A stretch of DNA of 64,000 nt from Pseudomonas oryzihabitans (GTDB lineage: Bacteria; Pseudomonadota; Gammaproteobacteria; Pseudomonadales; Pseudomonadaceae), in assembly GCF_007665395.1 (NCBI RefSeq), contig NZ_VDND01000015.1, positions 1 to 64,000 on the forward strand, written 5' to 3'. Every line of letters begins with the position of its first letter. Position 1 is the stretch's first letter. Position numbers and translations under genes: made by a program. The notes under the pieces were generated by a model. It was not told where the DNA came from and ran no database searches. It was given only the letters and a program-made list of their open reading frames with translations. Of the stretch, positions 1-8,428 are shown piece after piece.

Positions 1-42
1 TGATTTTCAAGCCCTTCAGCGTCTGCGCCGGAAGTGGGGCGC

Positions 43-70
43 ATTATAGGGGAGTTTCAGAGGACGTCAA
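43..70 (-). promoter_or_regulatory. rRNA-operon-type sigma70 promoter
   Basis: Read on the minus strand there is a -35 TTGACG (65-70), a 16-nt spacer and a perfect -10 TATAAT (43-48). A GC-rich discriminator (GCGCCCC) follows and an AT-rich stretch lies upstream inside the end of tyrS. This is the architecture of a strong, stringently controlled stable-RNA promoter. In P. aeruginosa tyrZ is followed directly by a 16S rRNA gene, so an rrn operon most likely begins just left of the window. The rRNA itself is not visible. Confidence 0.8.
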
Positions 71-85
71 CAGGTTATTTCAACT

Positions 86-1285
86 TTATTGCTGGCGGAC
101 GCTGATGCGGGCAAAGGCCTTCTTGCCGGCCTGGCATATATAGGTACGGCCGATCTCGAACTGGAAGCCACGGTCGACCACCTCGCCATCCACCTTGACG
201 CTGCCGGCGGCCAGCAGGTCGCGAGCCGCGGCGGCATTCTTCACCAGGCCGGCCTTGTTGAGAACGGCAGCGACCGGCAGCGGGGCGTCGGTCTCCAGCT
301 CGACTTCGGGCAGGTCTTCCGGCAGTTCGCCTTCCTTCATGCGGTTGCCCGCGGAGCGGTGGGCATTCTGCGCGGCTTCTTCACCATGGAAGCGAGCGAC
401 GATTTCCTCGGCCAGCTTGATCTTGATGTCGCGAGGGTTGGCCCCCTGCTCCACATCGCTGCGGAACTGGGCAATCTCTTCCAGGCTGCGGAAGCTGAGC
501 AGCTCGAAGTAACGCCACATGAGGGTATCGGGAATGGACACGAGCTTGTTGTACATGACGCCGGGCGCTTCCTGGATGCCGACATAGTTGCCCAGGGACT
601 TGGACATCTTCTTCACGCCGTCCAGGCCTTCGAGCAGCGGCATGGTGAGGATGCATTGGGCTTCCTGGCCGTAGGCCCGCTGCAGCTCACGCCCCATCAG
701 CAGGTTGAACTTCTGGTCGGTACCGCCCAGCTCGACGTCGGCCCGCAGGGCGACGGAGTCGTAGCCTTGCACCAGCGGGTAGAGGAACTCATGGATGGCA
801 ATGGACTGGTTGCTCGCGTAGCGCTTGCTGAAGTCGTCGCGCTCGAGCATGCGGGCTACGGTGTACTGCGAAGAGAGGCGAATGAAGTCGGCCGGGGACA
901 GCTGATCCATCCAGGTGGCGTTGAAGGCCACTTCGGTACGCGCCGGGTCAAGGATCTTGAATACCTGGGCCTTGTAGGTCTCGGCATTCTCCAGCACCTG
1001 CTCGCGGGTCAGCGGCGGGCGGGTGGCGCTCTTGCCGCTGGGGTCGCCGATCATGCCGGTGAAGTCGCCGATCAGGAAGATGACCTGGTGGCCCAGCTCC
1101 TGGAACTGGCGCAGCTTGTTGATCAGCACGGTGTGGCCGAGGTGCAGATCCGGCGCGGTCGGATCGAAGCCTGCCTTGATGCGCAGCGGAGTGCCACGCT
1201 CCAGTTTTGTTACAAGCTCTGACTCGACGAGCAGCTCATCTGCTCCACGCTTGATGACCGCCAGCTGCTCCTGGACCGTTTTCAT
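86..1285 (-). CDS. tyrS: tyrosyl-tRNA synthetase
   Basis: Charges tRNA-Tyr with tyrosine in the cytoplasm. The 399-aa protein is a class I synthetase: the HIGH motif is HLGH at residues 48-51 and KMSKS is at 226-230, with an S4-like RNA-binding domain over about the last 65 residues. HIGH lying near residue 48 fits the TyrZ-type subgroup. The open frame runs 50 codons further upstream, but the ATG at 1285 (MKTVQEQL) is the family start. It is transcribed divergently from the M23 peptidase gene, and its stop lies only 15 bp before the -35 of an rRNA-type promoter. Confidence 0.95.
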   Translation of the reverse strand: MKTVQEQLAVIKRGADELLVESELVTKLERGTPLRIKAGFDPTAPDLHLGHTVLINKLRQFQELGHQVIFLIGDFTGMIGDPSGKSATRPPLTREQVLENAETYKAQVFKILDPARTEVAFNATWMDQLSPADFIRLSSQYTVARMLERDDFSKRYASNQSIAIHEFLYPLVQGYDSVALRADVELGGTDQKFNLLMGRELQRAYGQEAQCILTMPLLEGLDGVKKMSKSLGNYVGIQEAPGVMYNKLVSIPDTLMWRYFELLSFRSLEEIAQFRSDVEQGANPRDIKIKLAEEIVARFHGEEAAQNAHRSAGNRMKEGELPEDLPEVELETDAPLPVAAVLNKAGLVKNAAAARDLLAAGSVKVDGEVVDRGFQFEIGRTYICQAGKKAFARISVRQQ

Positions 1286-1452
1286 GGGGGCTTCGCCTCT
1301 GAATTTCGAAAGCGTGAACCTTATCAAGATGCCCCTAGCAGCCGCCAGCCGGCACGTCGGATCACCACCCCAAAGGGTTGTGACAGCCAGATTTTGATTA
1401 TATTTTAGGCAGTTATTCACTTCTTTTAACGTCACATCATCACTTTAGCTAA

Positions 1453-2892
1453 ATGACGAAGCCAATCACCAAAAGTCCGTTCTACCCCAAAAGCCACCTC
1501 GTGGCCGCCAGCGGGGTGGCCGCGCTCTTGAGTCTGGCCTTGCTCGTGTTTCCCTCTCAGCAGGTTGAGGCGAAACGTACTTCCATCAACTTGGATGTTG
1601 AACAGGACGCCGCGCGCGTCATGCCGGGTCAGGACGATCTAAAGGAGCAAGTGCTCTCCGATACTCAAGCGGCGACTACCCCATCTTCCTCCCCCTTCGC
1701 CCAGGTCGAGCAGGATCAACCGACCGACCAGACCGCCGAGGAGGCCCCCGCCGCAGAAGAAGCGGTGGCCGCCAGCGAGACACAGGAGCCGCAGTGGACC
1801 ACCGAGACGGTACGCAAGGGCGATACCCTCTCGACCCTGTTCGAGCGTGCCGGCCTGGCCGCGGCCGTGGTGCACGAGGTGCTCGCCAGCAGCAAGGAAG
1901 CCAAGAAGCTGACCCGCCTGCGGGTAGGCCAGAAGATCGAATTCCAGCGGGAATCCTCCGTCGAGTTGCTGGCGGTGCGTACCAAGCTCACCGCGCTGCA
2001 GACCCTGTCGCTGGTCAAGGGCGACCAGGGCTACGAGATCGAGCACAAGACGGTTACCCCGGACATTCGCAAGGCCTATGCCCAGGGACGGATCAGCAGC
2101 TCGCTGTTCGCCTCGGCGCAGAAGGCCGGGCTGTCCCATGACATGACCATGGCGCTGGCCACCATCTTCGGCTACGACATCGACTTCGCGCTGGACATCC
2201 AGGAAGGCGACGAATTCGAGGTGGTCTACGAGGACAAGGTGGTCAACGGCAAGCACGTCGGCTACGGCAACATCCTGGCCGCGCGCTTCGTCAACAAGGG
2301 CAAGGCCTACACCGCGGTGCGCTACACCGCGAAGAACGGCACCACCAACTACTACACTGCCGAAGGCGGCAGCATGCGCAAGGCCTTCATCCGGACGCCG
2401 GTGGAGTTCTCGCGGATCAGCTCGCGCTTCACCATGGGCCGCTTCCACCCGGTGCTGAACAAGATGCGCGCACACAAGGGCGTCGACTACGCCGCGCCCA
2501 CCGGTACGCCAATCCATGCCACGGGCGATGGCAAGATCGCCAAGGCCGGTCGCGAGAATGGCTACGGCAACGTGGTGATGATCCAACACGGCAAGACCTA
2601 CACCACCGTCTATGGCCACATGAGCCGGATCGCCAAGGGCATGCAGGCCGGTGCCTCGGTGAAGCAGGGCCAGGTGATCGGCTACGTGGGCATGACGGGC
2701 CTGGCGACCGGTCCGCACCTGCACTACGAATTCCGCATCAACGGCAACCACGTCGATCCGCTCGGGGTGAAGCTGCCCATGGCCGACCCCATCGCCAAGA
2801 ACGAGATCTCGCGCTTCCTGGCTCAGAGCCAGCCGCTCATGGCCCGCATGGACCAGGAGCGTGCGTCGCTCCTCGCGATGAACAAGCGCTGA
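1453..2892 (+). CDS. M23 peptidoglycan DD-endopeptidase with LysM/OapA-like domain
   Basis: Predicted murein hydrolase of the MepM type, cutting peptide cross-links during wall growth. The 479-aa protein has an N-terminal hydrophobic segment (about 17-35) followed by an acidic, Ala/Glu/Gln-rich linker. A LysM/OapA-like region starts near residue 115 (TETVRKGDTLSTLF). The C-terminal M23 domain has the zinc and catalytic residues H341, D345 (HKGVD) and H422/H424 (HLH), so it should be active. The gene ends 1 nt before anmK, suggesting cotranscription of a wall hydrolase with a recycling kinase, as in other pseudomonads. Confidence 0.9.
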   Translation: MTKPITKSPFYPKSHLVAASGVAALLSLALLVFPSQQVEAKRTSINLDVEQDAARVMPGQDDLKEQVLSDTQAATTPSSSPFAQVEQDQPTDQTAEEAPAAEEAVAASETQEPQWTTETVRKGDTLSTLFERAGLAAAVVHEVLASSKEAKKLTRLRVGQKIEFQRESSVELLAVRTKLTALQTLSLVKGDQGYEIEHKTVTPDIRKAYAQGRISSSLFASAQKAGLSHDMTMALATIFGYDIDFALDIQEGDEFEVVYEDKVVNGKHVGYGNILAARFVNKGKAYTAVRYTAKNGTTNYYTAEGGSMRKAFIRTPVEFSRISSRFTMGRFHPVLNKMRAHKGVDYAAPTGTPIHATGDGKIAKAGRENGYGNVVMIQHGKTYTTVYGHMSRIAKGMQAGASVKQGQVIGYVGMTGLATGPHLHYEFRINGNHVDPLGVKLPMADPIAKNEISRFLAQSQPLMARMDQERASLLAMNKR

Positions 2893-2893
2893 G

Positions 2894-3979
2894 ATGGAGC
2901 GCTACCTGGGGGTGATGTCCGGCACCAGTCTGGATGGACTGGACATCGCCCTGATCGAACAGGATGAGCGGACCCGCTTCGTCGCTGCCCTCGGCGTGCC
3001 CATGCCGGACGCGCTGCGCGGCGAGCTGCTGGCGTTGTGCGCGCCCGGGGACAACGAGATCGAGCGCATCGCCCGGGCCGAGCAGGCGTGGGTGACACTG
3101 GCCGCCCAGGGTATCGCCGAACTCCTGGCCCGGCAGGGGCTGACGCCAGCCGATATCCGCGCGGTAGGCAGCCACGGCCAGACCATCCGCCACCTGCCCG
3201 CCCAGGGCTACACCCTGCAGATCGGCGATGCCGCCCTGCTGGCCGAGCTGAGCGGCATCGACGTCATCGCCGACTTCCGCCGGCGCGACCTGGCGGCGAG
3301 GGGCCAGGGTGCACCCCTGGTACCGGCCTTCCATGCCGATCTCTTCGGCCAGGAGCGCCCACGCGCGGTGCTCAACATCGGTGGCTTCAGTAACGTGACC
3401 CTGCTGGCACCGGGCCTGCCGGTGCGCGGCTTCGACTGCGGCCCGGGTAACGTGCTGCTGGATGCCTGGATCCACCATAGCCAGGGATTGCACTTCGACG
3501 CCGACGGCGCCTGGGCGGCGCAGGGTCAGGTCGTGCCAGCGTTGTTACAGCGCCTGCTGAGCGATCCCTTCTTCGTGAAGAGCGGGCCGAAAAGCACCGG
3601 GCGCGAGCATTTCAATCTGCCCTGGCTGCAACGGCAGCTGGGGCAGCAGGCCGGCCTGGCGCCGGCGGATGTGCAGGCGACCCTGGCCGAGCTGAGCGCC
3701 CGCAGCATCGCCGACAGCATCCGCGCCGCCCAGGCGGTGGATGAGGTGCTGGTCTGTGGCGGCGGCGCGCACAACCAGGACCTGATGGCGCGGTTGGCCC
3801 GCCACCTGGCACCGGCCGCGGTACTCAGTACCGCGGCCTACCAGGTGTCACCGGACTGGATGGAAGCCATGGCCTTCGCCTGGCTGGCGCATAGATTCTG
3901 CGAGGGCCTGCCCGGCAACTGCCCCGAGGTCACCGGCGCCCGTGGCCTTCGCGTGCTGGGTGCGCTCTATCCGCACTAG
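2894..3979 (+). CDS. anmK: anhydro-N-acetylmuramic acid kinase
   Basis: Phosphorylates and opens 1,6-anhydro-MurNAc released during murein turnover, giving MurNAc-6-phosphate for cell-wall recycling. The 361-aa length is normal for the family. The N-terminal nucleotide-binding signature MSGTSLDGLD begins at residue 8, and the VRGFDCGPGN and VCGGGAHN segments of the kinase fold are present. The ATG is 1 nt after the stop of the upstream M23 endopeptidase, so the two are probably translated from one message. It converges with erpA. Confidence 0.95.
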   Translation: MERYLGVMSGTSLDGLDIALIEQDERTRFVAALGVPMPDALRGELLALCAPGDNEIERIARAEQAWVTLAAQGIAELLARQGLTPADIRAVGSHGQTIRHLPAQGYTLQIGDAALLAELSGIDVIADFRRRDLAARGQGAPLVPAFHADLFGQERPRAVLNIGGFSNVTLLAPGLPVRGFDCGPGNVLLDAWIHHSQGLHFDADGAWAAQGQVVPALLQRLLSDPFFVKSGPKSTGREHFNLPWLQRQLGQQAGLAPADVQATLAELSARSIADSIRAAQAVDEVLVCGGGAHNQDLMARLARHLAPAAVLSTAAYQVSPDWMEAMAFAWLAHRFCEGLPGNCPEVTGARGLRVLGALYPH

Positions 3980-3997
3980 GGCAATTGCTGCGCCCGA

Positions 3998-4348
3998 TCA
4001 GATGGAGAAGGACTGACCGCAGCCGCAGGTGGTGGCGGCGTTGGGGTTCTTGATGACGAAGCGCGAGCCTTCCAGGCCTTCCTGGTAGTCCACCTCGGCA
4101 CCGGCGAGGTACTGGAAGCTCATGGGATCGACGACCAGGTGCACGCCGTCGCGCTCGATGACGGTGTCGTCGTCGGCGGAGTCTTCATCGAAGGTGAAGC
4201 CGTACTGGAAGCCCGAGCAGCCGCCACCCGTGACGAAGACGCGCAGCTTCAGGCGGGGATTGCCCTCTTCCTCGATCAGGTTCTTCACCTTGCTGGCCGC
4301 GCCCATGGTGAACTGCAGGGGGGTCGGGGTGAAGGTTTCAATGGTCAT
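3998..4348 (-). CDS. erpA: iron-sulfur cluster insertion protein ErpA
   Basis: A-type carrier that delivers Fe-S clusters to apoproteins such as the isoprenoid enzymes IspG and IspH. The 116-aa protein carries the three conserved cluster-ligand cysteines: C44 in GGGCSGFQY, and C108 and C110 in the TTCGCG motif near the C terminus. The ATG at 4348 (MTIETFTP) is chosen over an upstream in-frame start because it matches the family N terminus. It is convergent with anmK and divergent from hemJ. Confidence 0.93.
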   Translation of the reverse strand: MTIETFTPTPLQFTMGAASKVKNLIEEEGNPRLKLRVFVTGGGCSGFQYGFTFDEDSADDDTVIERDGVHLVVDPMSFQYLAGAEVDYQEGLEGSRFVIKNPNAATTCGCGQSFSI

Positions 4349-4522
4349 TGCCGTAGTCTCCCGGCTTGCGCCGAACACAATTCAGTGACGAAATTATCCG
4401 CTTGCCCCAGCAAAAGGGTCAACTATTGCGCGACCGCGGGATGCCAGCCGAGACGACCGGAGTGAATGACTTGCTGGCAGCGCCACTCTAATATCGCGCC
4501 GCCTGATAAGGAGAATGCCCCG

Positions 4523-4948
4523 ATGCTCTATCTTTGGTTGAAAGCCTTCCACCTGATCGCCCTGGTCTGCTGGTTCGCCGGTCTGTTCTATCTGCCGCGC
4601 CTGTTCGTCTATCACGCCCAGAGCAGTGATAGCGTCAGTCATGAGCGTTTCTGCCTGATGGAGCGCAAGCTGTACCGCGGCATCATGCTACCGGCGATGA
4701 TCCTGACGCTGCTGTTCGGCATCGGCCTGCTGGTGATCAATCCGAGCTGGCTGACCCAGGGCTGGATGCACACCAAGCTGGCCCTGGTCGTGGTGCTGGT
4801 CGGTTATCACCATGTCTGCGGCGCCATGCGCAAGAGGTTCGAGCGCGGCGAGAACAAGCGCAGCCACGTGTTCTATCGCTGGTTCAACGAGGTACCGGTA
4901 CTGGTCCTCATCGCCATCGTCATCCTGGTGGTGGTCAAGCCCTACTAG
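4523..4948 (+). CDS. hemJ: protoporphyrinogen oxidase HemJ
   Basis: Inner-membrane enzyme converting protoporphyrinogen IX to protoporphyrin IX in haem synthesis, the HemG/HemY-independent type. The 142-aa protein has four hydrophobic helices. It begins MLYLWLKAFH with the conserved His near residue 10, and has the CWFAGLFYLPRLFVYH and KLALVVVLVGYHH segments typical of HemJ (UPF0093). The start at 4523 follows an AAGGAG ribosome-binding site. The next 60 bp to the SDR gene hold a short GC-rich inverted repeat without a U-run. Confidence 0.9.
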   Translation: MLYLWLKAFHLIALVCWFAGLFYLPRLFVYHAQSSDSVSHERFCLMERKLYRGIMLPAMILTLLFGIGLLVINPSWLTQGWMHTKLALVVVLVGYHHVCGAMRKRFERGENKRSHVFYRWFNEVPVLVLIAIVILVVVKPY

Positions 4949-5007
4949 GTCCGCCGCCTTCCGAGGCGGACCCCCGCCGGTGACCGGCGTGATCTGGAGA
5001 AAGCAGT

Positions 5008-5796
5008 ATGCAGCGTTATGCCCTGGTAACCGGTGCCTCGTGCGGGATCGGCCTGGCCCTGGCCGAGGCCCTGGCGCGGCGTGGCCAGCCCCTGATCCTG
5101 CTGGCGCGGCGCAAGGACAAGCTGGAGAGCATCGCCGCCGAACTGGCCCAGCGCTTCGACGTCGAGGTGCTGTACCGGGTCTGCGACCTGGCGGAGCCGC
5201 TGCATCTGACCGGCCTGCTGCATGAACTGGAGCAGAGCGAGAGGGCTATCGGCCTGCTGGTCAACTGCGCCGGGATCGGCAGCGGCGGCGACTTCCTCGC
5301 CGCCGACTGGCCGCGGGTGCAGGAGCAGCTCGAGTTGAACATCCTGGCGCTCACCCGCCTGTGCCATGCCCTGGGTCAGCACATGGCGATCCAGGGGGGC
5401 GGCCAGATCCTCAACGTCGCCTCCACCGCCGCCTTCCAGCCCATTCCCTACATGAGCAGCTATGCGGCGACCAAGGCCTATGTGCTGCACTTTTCCGAAG
5501 GCCTGCGCGAAGAACTCAAGGGACGTGGGGTATCGGTGTCGGTGCTCTGCCCCGGCCCGACCCGTACCGCCTTCTTCGAGAACGCCGGCCTGCACACAGG
5601 GCGCATGGAGCAGGGCAAGCTGCTGATGTCCGCCGAGGAGGTGGCCCTGGCGGCGGTCAAAGGGCTGGAACGCCGCCAGGCGGTGATCGTGCCCGGCTGG
5701 CGCAACCGGCTGGGTAGCCTGCTGCCGCGCTTCTTCCCCCGCGCCCTGACCCGCTCGGTGGCGGTGCGGATCGGCAAACTGTTCCAGCCGGCGTAA
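5008..5796 (+). CDS. SDR-family oxidoreductase
   Basis: NAD(P)-dependent short-chain dehydrogenase of 262 aa with unknown substrate. The cofactor motif TGASCGIG starts at residue 8, NCAG is present, and the catalytic triad reads S139, Y152 and K156 (YAATK). The C-terminal part is longer and more hydrophobic than in minimal SDRs and resembles the DltE/YqjQ-like group that acts on lipid or acyl substrates, which is inference only. A GGAGA ribosome-binding site precedes the ATG. Confidence 0.8.
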   Translation: MQRYALVTGASCGIGLALAEALARRGQPLILLARRKDKLESIAAELAQRFDVEVLYRVCDLAEPLHLTGLLHELEQSERAIGLLVNCAGIGSGGDFLAADWPRVQEQLELNILALTRLCHALGQHMAIQGGGQILNVASTAAFQPIPYMSSYAATKAYVLHFSEGLREELKGRGVSVSVLCPGPTRTAFFENAGLHTGRMEQGKLLMSAEEVALAAVKGLERRQAVIVPGWRNRLGSLLPRFFPRALTRSVAVRIGKLFQPA

Positions 5797-5877
5797 CGGT
5801 GCTCCCGCCCGCGGCACCTGACCCCGGACGGCGGCCGCTGGTACACTCGCCCTCTATCCAGCCAGCAGGAGATCGAC

Positions 5878-6219
5878 GTGGATTGTCTGTTCTGCAAGAT
5901 CGTCGCCGGGGACATTCCGGCCAAGGTGCTCTACGAGGACGATCAGGTCATGGCCTTCCATGACATCGCCCCGCAGGCGCCGGTGCACTTCCTGGTCATC
6001 CCCAAGAAGCACATCGCGACCCTCCACGACCTCAGCGAGGCCGACGACAAGCAACTCGCCGGGCACATCCTCTTCACCGCCCAGCGCCTGGCCCAGGAGC
6101 AGGGCTGCGAGGAAGGCTTCCGCGTGGTGATGAACTGCAACGCCCTGGGTGGCCAGACGGTCTACCACATCCATATGCATGTGCTGGGCAAGCGGCAGAT
6201 GACCTGGCCACCGGGCTAG
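5878..6219 (+). CDS. HIT-family (histidine triad, HinT-like) nucleotide hydrolase
   Basis: Histidine-triad protein that probably hydrolyses AMP-N or adenylate conjugates such as adenosine phosphoramidate. The 113-aa protein has the catalytic triad H97-I-H99-M-H101 near the C terminus. C3 and C6 (CLFCKI) are two of the usual zinc ligands of HinT-type members. It starts with GTG behind an AGGAG site. It sits 39 bp before coq7, probably in the same transcript, but no functional link is evident. Confidence 0.9.
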   Translation: MDCLFCKIVAGDIPAKVLYEDDQVMAFHDIAPQAPVHFLVIPKKHIATLHDLSEADDKQLAGHILFTAQRLAQEQGCEEGFRVVMNCNALGGQTVYHIHMHVLGKRQMTWPPG

Positions 6220-6258
6220 GTATCCCCCGCCCCTTCATTGCCTGCCAAGGAGATCATC

Positions 6259-6906
6259 GTGAGATCCAAGCGTCTCTACTCCCCGCTCGATCGGCTATTG
6301 ATCCAGGCCGATACCGCTCTGCGTACCCTGACGCCCTTCAGCGGCGCCCCGACCCGAAGCTCGCCGGCCATCCCGCTCAAGGATGCCGAGCTGAGCGACG
6401 AGGAACGGCGCCATGCCGCCGGCCTCATGCGCATCAACCACACCGGCGAGGTCTGCGCTCAGGCGCTGTACCAGGGCCAGGCGCTGACCGCCAAGCTGCC
6501 GGAAGTGCGCGAGGAGATGGAGCGCGCGGCGGACGAGGAGATCGATCACCTGGCCTGGTGCGAGCAGCGCATCCGCGCCCTGGGTGAGCGTCCCAGCCTG
6601 CTCAATCCGCTGTTCTACGGCCTGTCCTTCGGTATCGGCGCCGGCGCCGGCCTGATCAGCGACCGCCTGAGCCTGGGCTTCGTCGCCGCCACCGAGGATC
6701 AGGTGTGTCGTCATCTGGATGAGCACCTGGAAAAGCTGCCGCCGGCCGATGCCAAGTCGCGGGCGGTACTGGAGCAGATGCGCATCGACGAGGAACAGCA
6801 CGCCGAGCACGCCTTGGCGGCCGGTGGCTGGCGCTTTCCCTCGCCAATCAAGCAGGGCATGAGCCTGGTGGCCAAGGTGATGACCAAGACCACCTACCGC
6901 ATCTGA
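6259..6906 (+). CDS. coq7: 2-polyprenyl-3-methyl-6-methoxy-1,4-benzoquinone hydroxylase
   Basis: Di-iron monooxygenase for the C6 hydroxylation step of ubiquinone synthesis, acting at the membrane and replacing UbiF in pseudomonads. The 215-aa protein has a ferritin-like four-helix bundle with carboxylate/His iron ligands in the HTGEVCAQALYQGQ, EEIDHLAWCE and DEEQHAEHA segments. The GTG at 6259 is chosen because an AAGGAG site sits 7 nt upstream; a TTG 21 nt earlier has none. A hairpin terminator follows. Confidence 0.93.
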   Translation: MRSKRLYSPLDRLLIQADTALRTLTPFSGAPTRSSPAIPLKDAELSDEERRHAAGLMRINHTGEVCAQALYQGQALTAKLPEVREEMERAADEEIDHLAWCEQRIRALGERPSLLNPLFYGLSFGIGAGAGLISDRLSLGFVAATEDQVCRHLDEHLEKLPPADAKSRAVLEQMRIDEEQHAEHALAAGGWRFPSPIKQGMSLVAKVMTKTTYRI

Positions 6907-6923
6907 CACGGCATTCGCGCCCA

Positions 6924-6953
6924 TGAAAAAGCCCTGCCTTGGCAGGGCTTTTT
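6924..6953 (+). terminator. bidirectional Rho-independent terminator
   Basis: The stem GCCCTGC/GCAGGGC with a 4-nt loop is preceded by five A and followed by five T. It separates the convergent coq7 and pcaG genes and can serve both strands. Confidence 0.85.
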
Positions 6954-6966
6954 GCCGTCTGGCGCT

Positions 6967-7578
6967 TCAGATATCGAAGAAGACGGTTTCCTGCGGACCT
7001 TGCAGGTAGATGTCGAAGCGATAGGCCAGGCGACCGTCGATCTCGCAGCGACGTGCCAGCAGGGTGCTGCGGCGCTCCGGTTCCGGCAGGTTGTAGACCG
7101 GGCAGCGGGCGTTGGCCTCGGCTTCGTCGTCGAAGTAGATCCGCGTCTGCAGGTGGATGTTGATGCCCCGGGCGAACAGGGTGACGTTGATGTGCGGGGC
7201 CATCGGCTGGCCACGCTGGTCGCTCACCTGGCCAGGCTTGACGGTGCGCAGAGTCCAGTCGCCGGCATCGAAGGTGGTGGCGGTGCGGCCGAAGCCGTTG
7301 AAGGCCTTCTCGATGTCGTAGAGCGGATCGTAGTGGCCCTGGTGGTCGGCCTGCCAGAACTCCAGGAAGGAGTCGCGCACCAGGTTGCCGTTGCCGTCGA
7401 ACACCTGGCCGGTGAGCAGGATGTGCTCGCCGGGGGCATCGGGCTTGGCCAGCTCGTTCCAGATCTCGACATCGCGGGTGGGATTACCGGCCGCGGCCAG
7501 GGCCAGGCCGATGTGCACATAGGGGCCGGCGGTCTGGGAGGGCGTTTCCGGCAGCAGGTCGTGGCGGTTGGGGATCAT
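6967..7578 (-). CDS. pcaG: protocatechuate 3,4-dioxygenase alpha subunit
   Basis: Structural subunit of the intradiol dioxygenase that cleaves protocatechuate to 3-carboxy-cis,cis-muconate, the entry to the beta-ketoadipate pathway. The 203-aa protein begins MIPNRHDLLPETPSQTAGPY and ends with ETVFFDI, both typical of PcaG; the alpha chain lacks the iron ligands. It lies 10 bp downstream of pcaH, and the alpha-beta pair forms the catalytic protomer. The remaining pca genes are not in the window. Confidence 0.95.
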   Translation of the reverse strand: MIPNRHDLLPETPSQTAGPYVHIGLALAAAGNPTRDVEIWNELAKPDAPGEHILLTGQVFDGNGNLVRDSFLEFWQADHQGHYDPLYDIEKAFNGFGRTATTFDAGDWTLRTVKPGQVSDQRGQPMAPHINVTLFARGINIHLQTRIYFDDEAEANARCPVYNLPEPERRSTLLARRCEIDGRLAYRFDIYLQGPQETVFFDI

Positions 7579-7588
7579 CTCGGCGTCC

Positions 7589-8314
7589 TCAGTGGTGTTC
7601 GAAGAACGTCTGCCGCGCGCCGCGGGTGACGATGTCGAAGCGATAGGCCAGGCAGTCCATGGGGTTGGCCATGCTCATGTCCAGGCGGGCGATGAGGGTC
7701 TGGACGGCATCGGGATTGGCGATGGCCTTGATGATGGGGCACAGCGGGATCAGCGGATCGCCCTCGAAGTACAGCTGGGTGATCAGCCGGGTGGCGATGG
7801 CCGGGCCCATGACCGAGACGTGGATGTGCGCCGGGCGCCAGTCGTTGCTGCCATTGCGCCAGGGATAGGGGCCTGGGCGGATGGTACGGAAGACGTAGTT
7901 GCCCTGGCTGTCGGTACGGGTGCGGCCGACGCCGCCGAAATTAGGATCGAGCGGCGCCAGGTAGACGTCGTTCTTGTGCCGGTAGCGGCCACCGGCGTTG
8001 GCCTGCCAGATCTCCACCAGGGAATTGGGCACGGGCTTGCCGAACTGGTCGCGCAGGGTACCGAACAGCACGATGCGCTCGCCCTGGGGCAACTGGCCGG
8101 TACCGAAGTTGAGCAGCAGGTCGTTGTCGTGCGGGCCCAGGGGCAGCCGCGAGAAATCCGGGCCGGTCCGCTCGGAGGCGGTCTGGTGCTGCAGGCTGAC
8201 CAGCGCCTGGCGCGGCGAACGCGGAATGGACGACTTGTAGGCGGGAGTATAGGCCTGGGGATGCCAGGCGCGATCACGGGCGACGTAGCGTACGTCGTGG
8301 GGCTTGTTATGCAT
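7589..8314 (-). CDS. pcaH: protocatechuate 3,4-dioxygenase beta subunit
   Basis: Iron-bearing catalytic subunit of protocatechuate 3,4-dioxygenase. In this 241-aa chain the non-haem Fe(III) ligands are present at Y111 (GRYRHKND), Y150 (GPYPWRN), H163 and H165 (AHIHVSV). This equals the P. putida set 108/147/160/162 shifted by three. It starts with ATG behind GTGGAGC. The 99 bp between pcaH and pcaQ contain a PcaQ-type operator, so aromatic-acid induction through PcaQ is expected. Confidence 0.96.
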   Translation of the reverse strand: MHNKPHDVRYVARDRAWHPQAYTPAYKSSIPRSPRQALVSLQHQTASERTGPDFSRLPLGPHDNDLLLNFGTGQLPQGERIVLFGTLRDQFGKPVPNSLVEIWQANAGGRYRHKNDVYLAPLDPNFGGVGRTRTDSQGNYVFRTIRPGPYPWRNGSNDWRPAHIHVSVMGPAIATRLITQLYFEGDPLIPLCPIIKAIANPDAVQTLIARLDMSMANPMDCLAYRFDIVTRGARQTFFEHH

Positions 8315-8404
8315 TGGAATGCTCCACGGAAGAATCAGGGGCCAGGAGGGCCGATCCCAGTGTGGCTCAGGGCGCCGCCTGGCTGAATTGAAAGCTGCGC
8401 CTCA

Positions 8405-8428
8405 ACCCATAACCTAATGGTTATGGGT
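8405..8428 (-). promoter_or_regulatory. PcaQ-type operator upstream of pcaHG
   Basis: A perfect 10-bp inverted repeat, ACCCATAACC and GGTTATGGGT, is separated by 4 nt (TAAT). It contains the LysR-type T-N11-A pattern and the core ATAACC-N4-GGTTA, which is the element described for rhizobial PcaQ. It overlaps the pcaQ stop codon and lies about 90 bp upstream of the pcaH start, where an activator site is expected. Confidence 0.75.

Noticed and set aside
89..1222. Long plus-strand open frame opposite tyrS
   Set aside because: Antisense shadow produced by high-GC codon bias; tyrS on the other strand is complete and conserved.
4949..5007. GC-rich inverted repeat (GTCCGCC/GGCGGAC) after hemJ
   Set aside because: No U-run and short stem; not convincing as a terminator.
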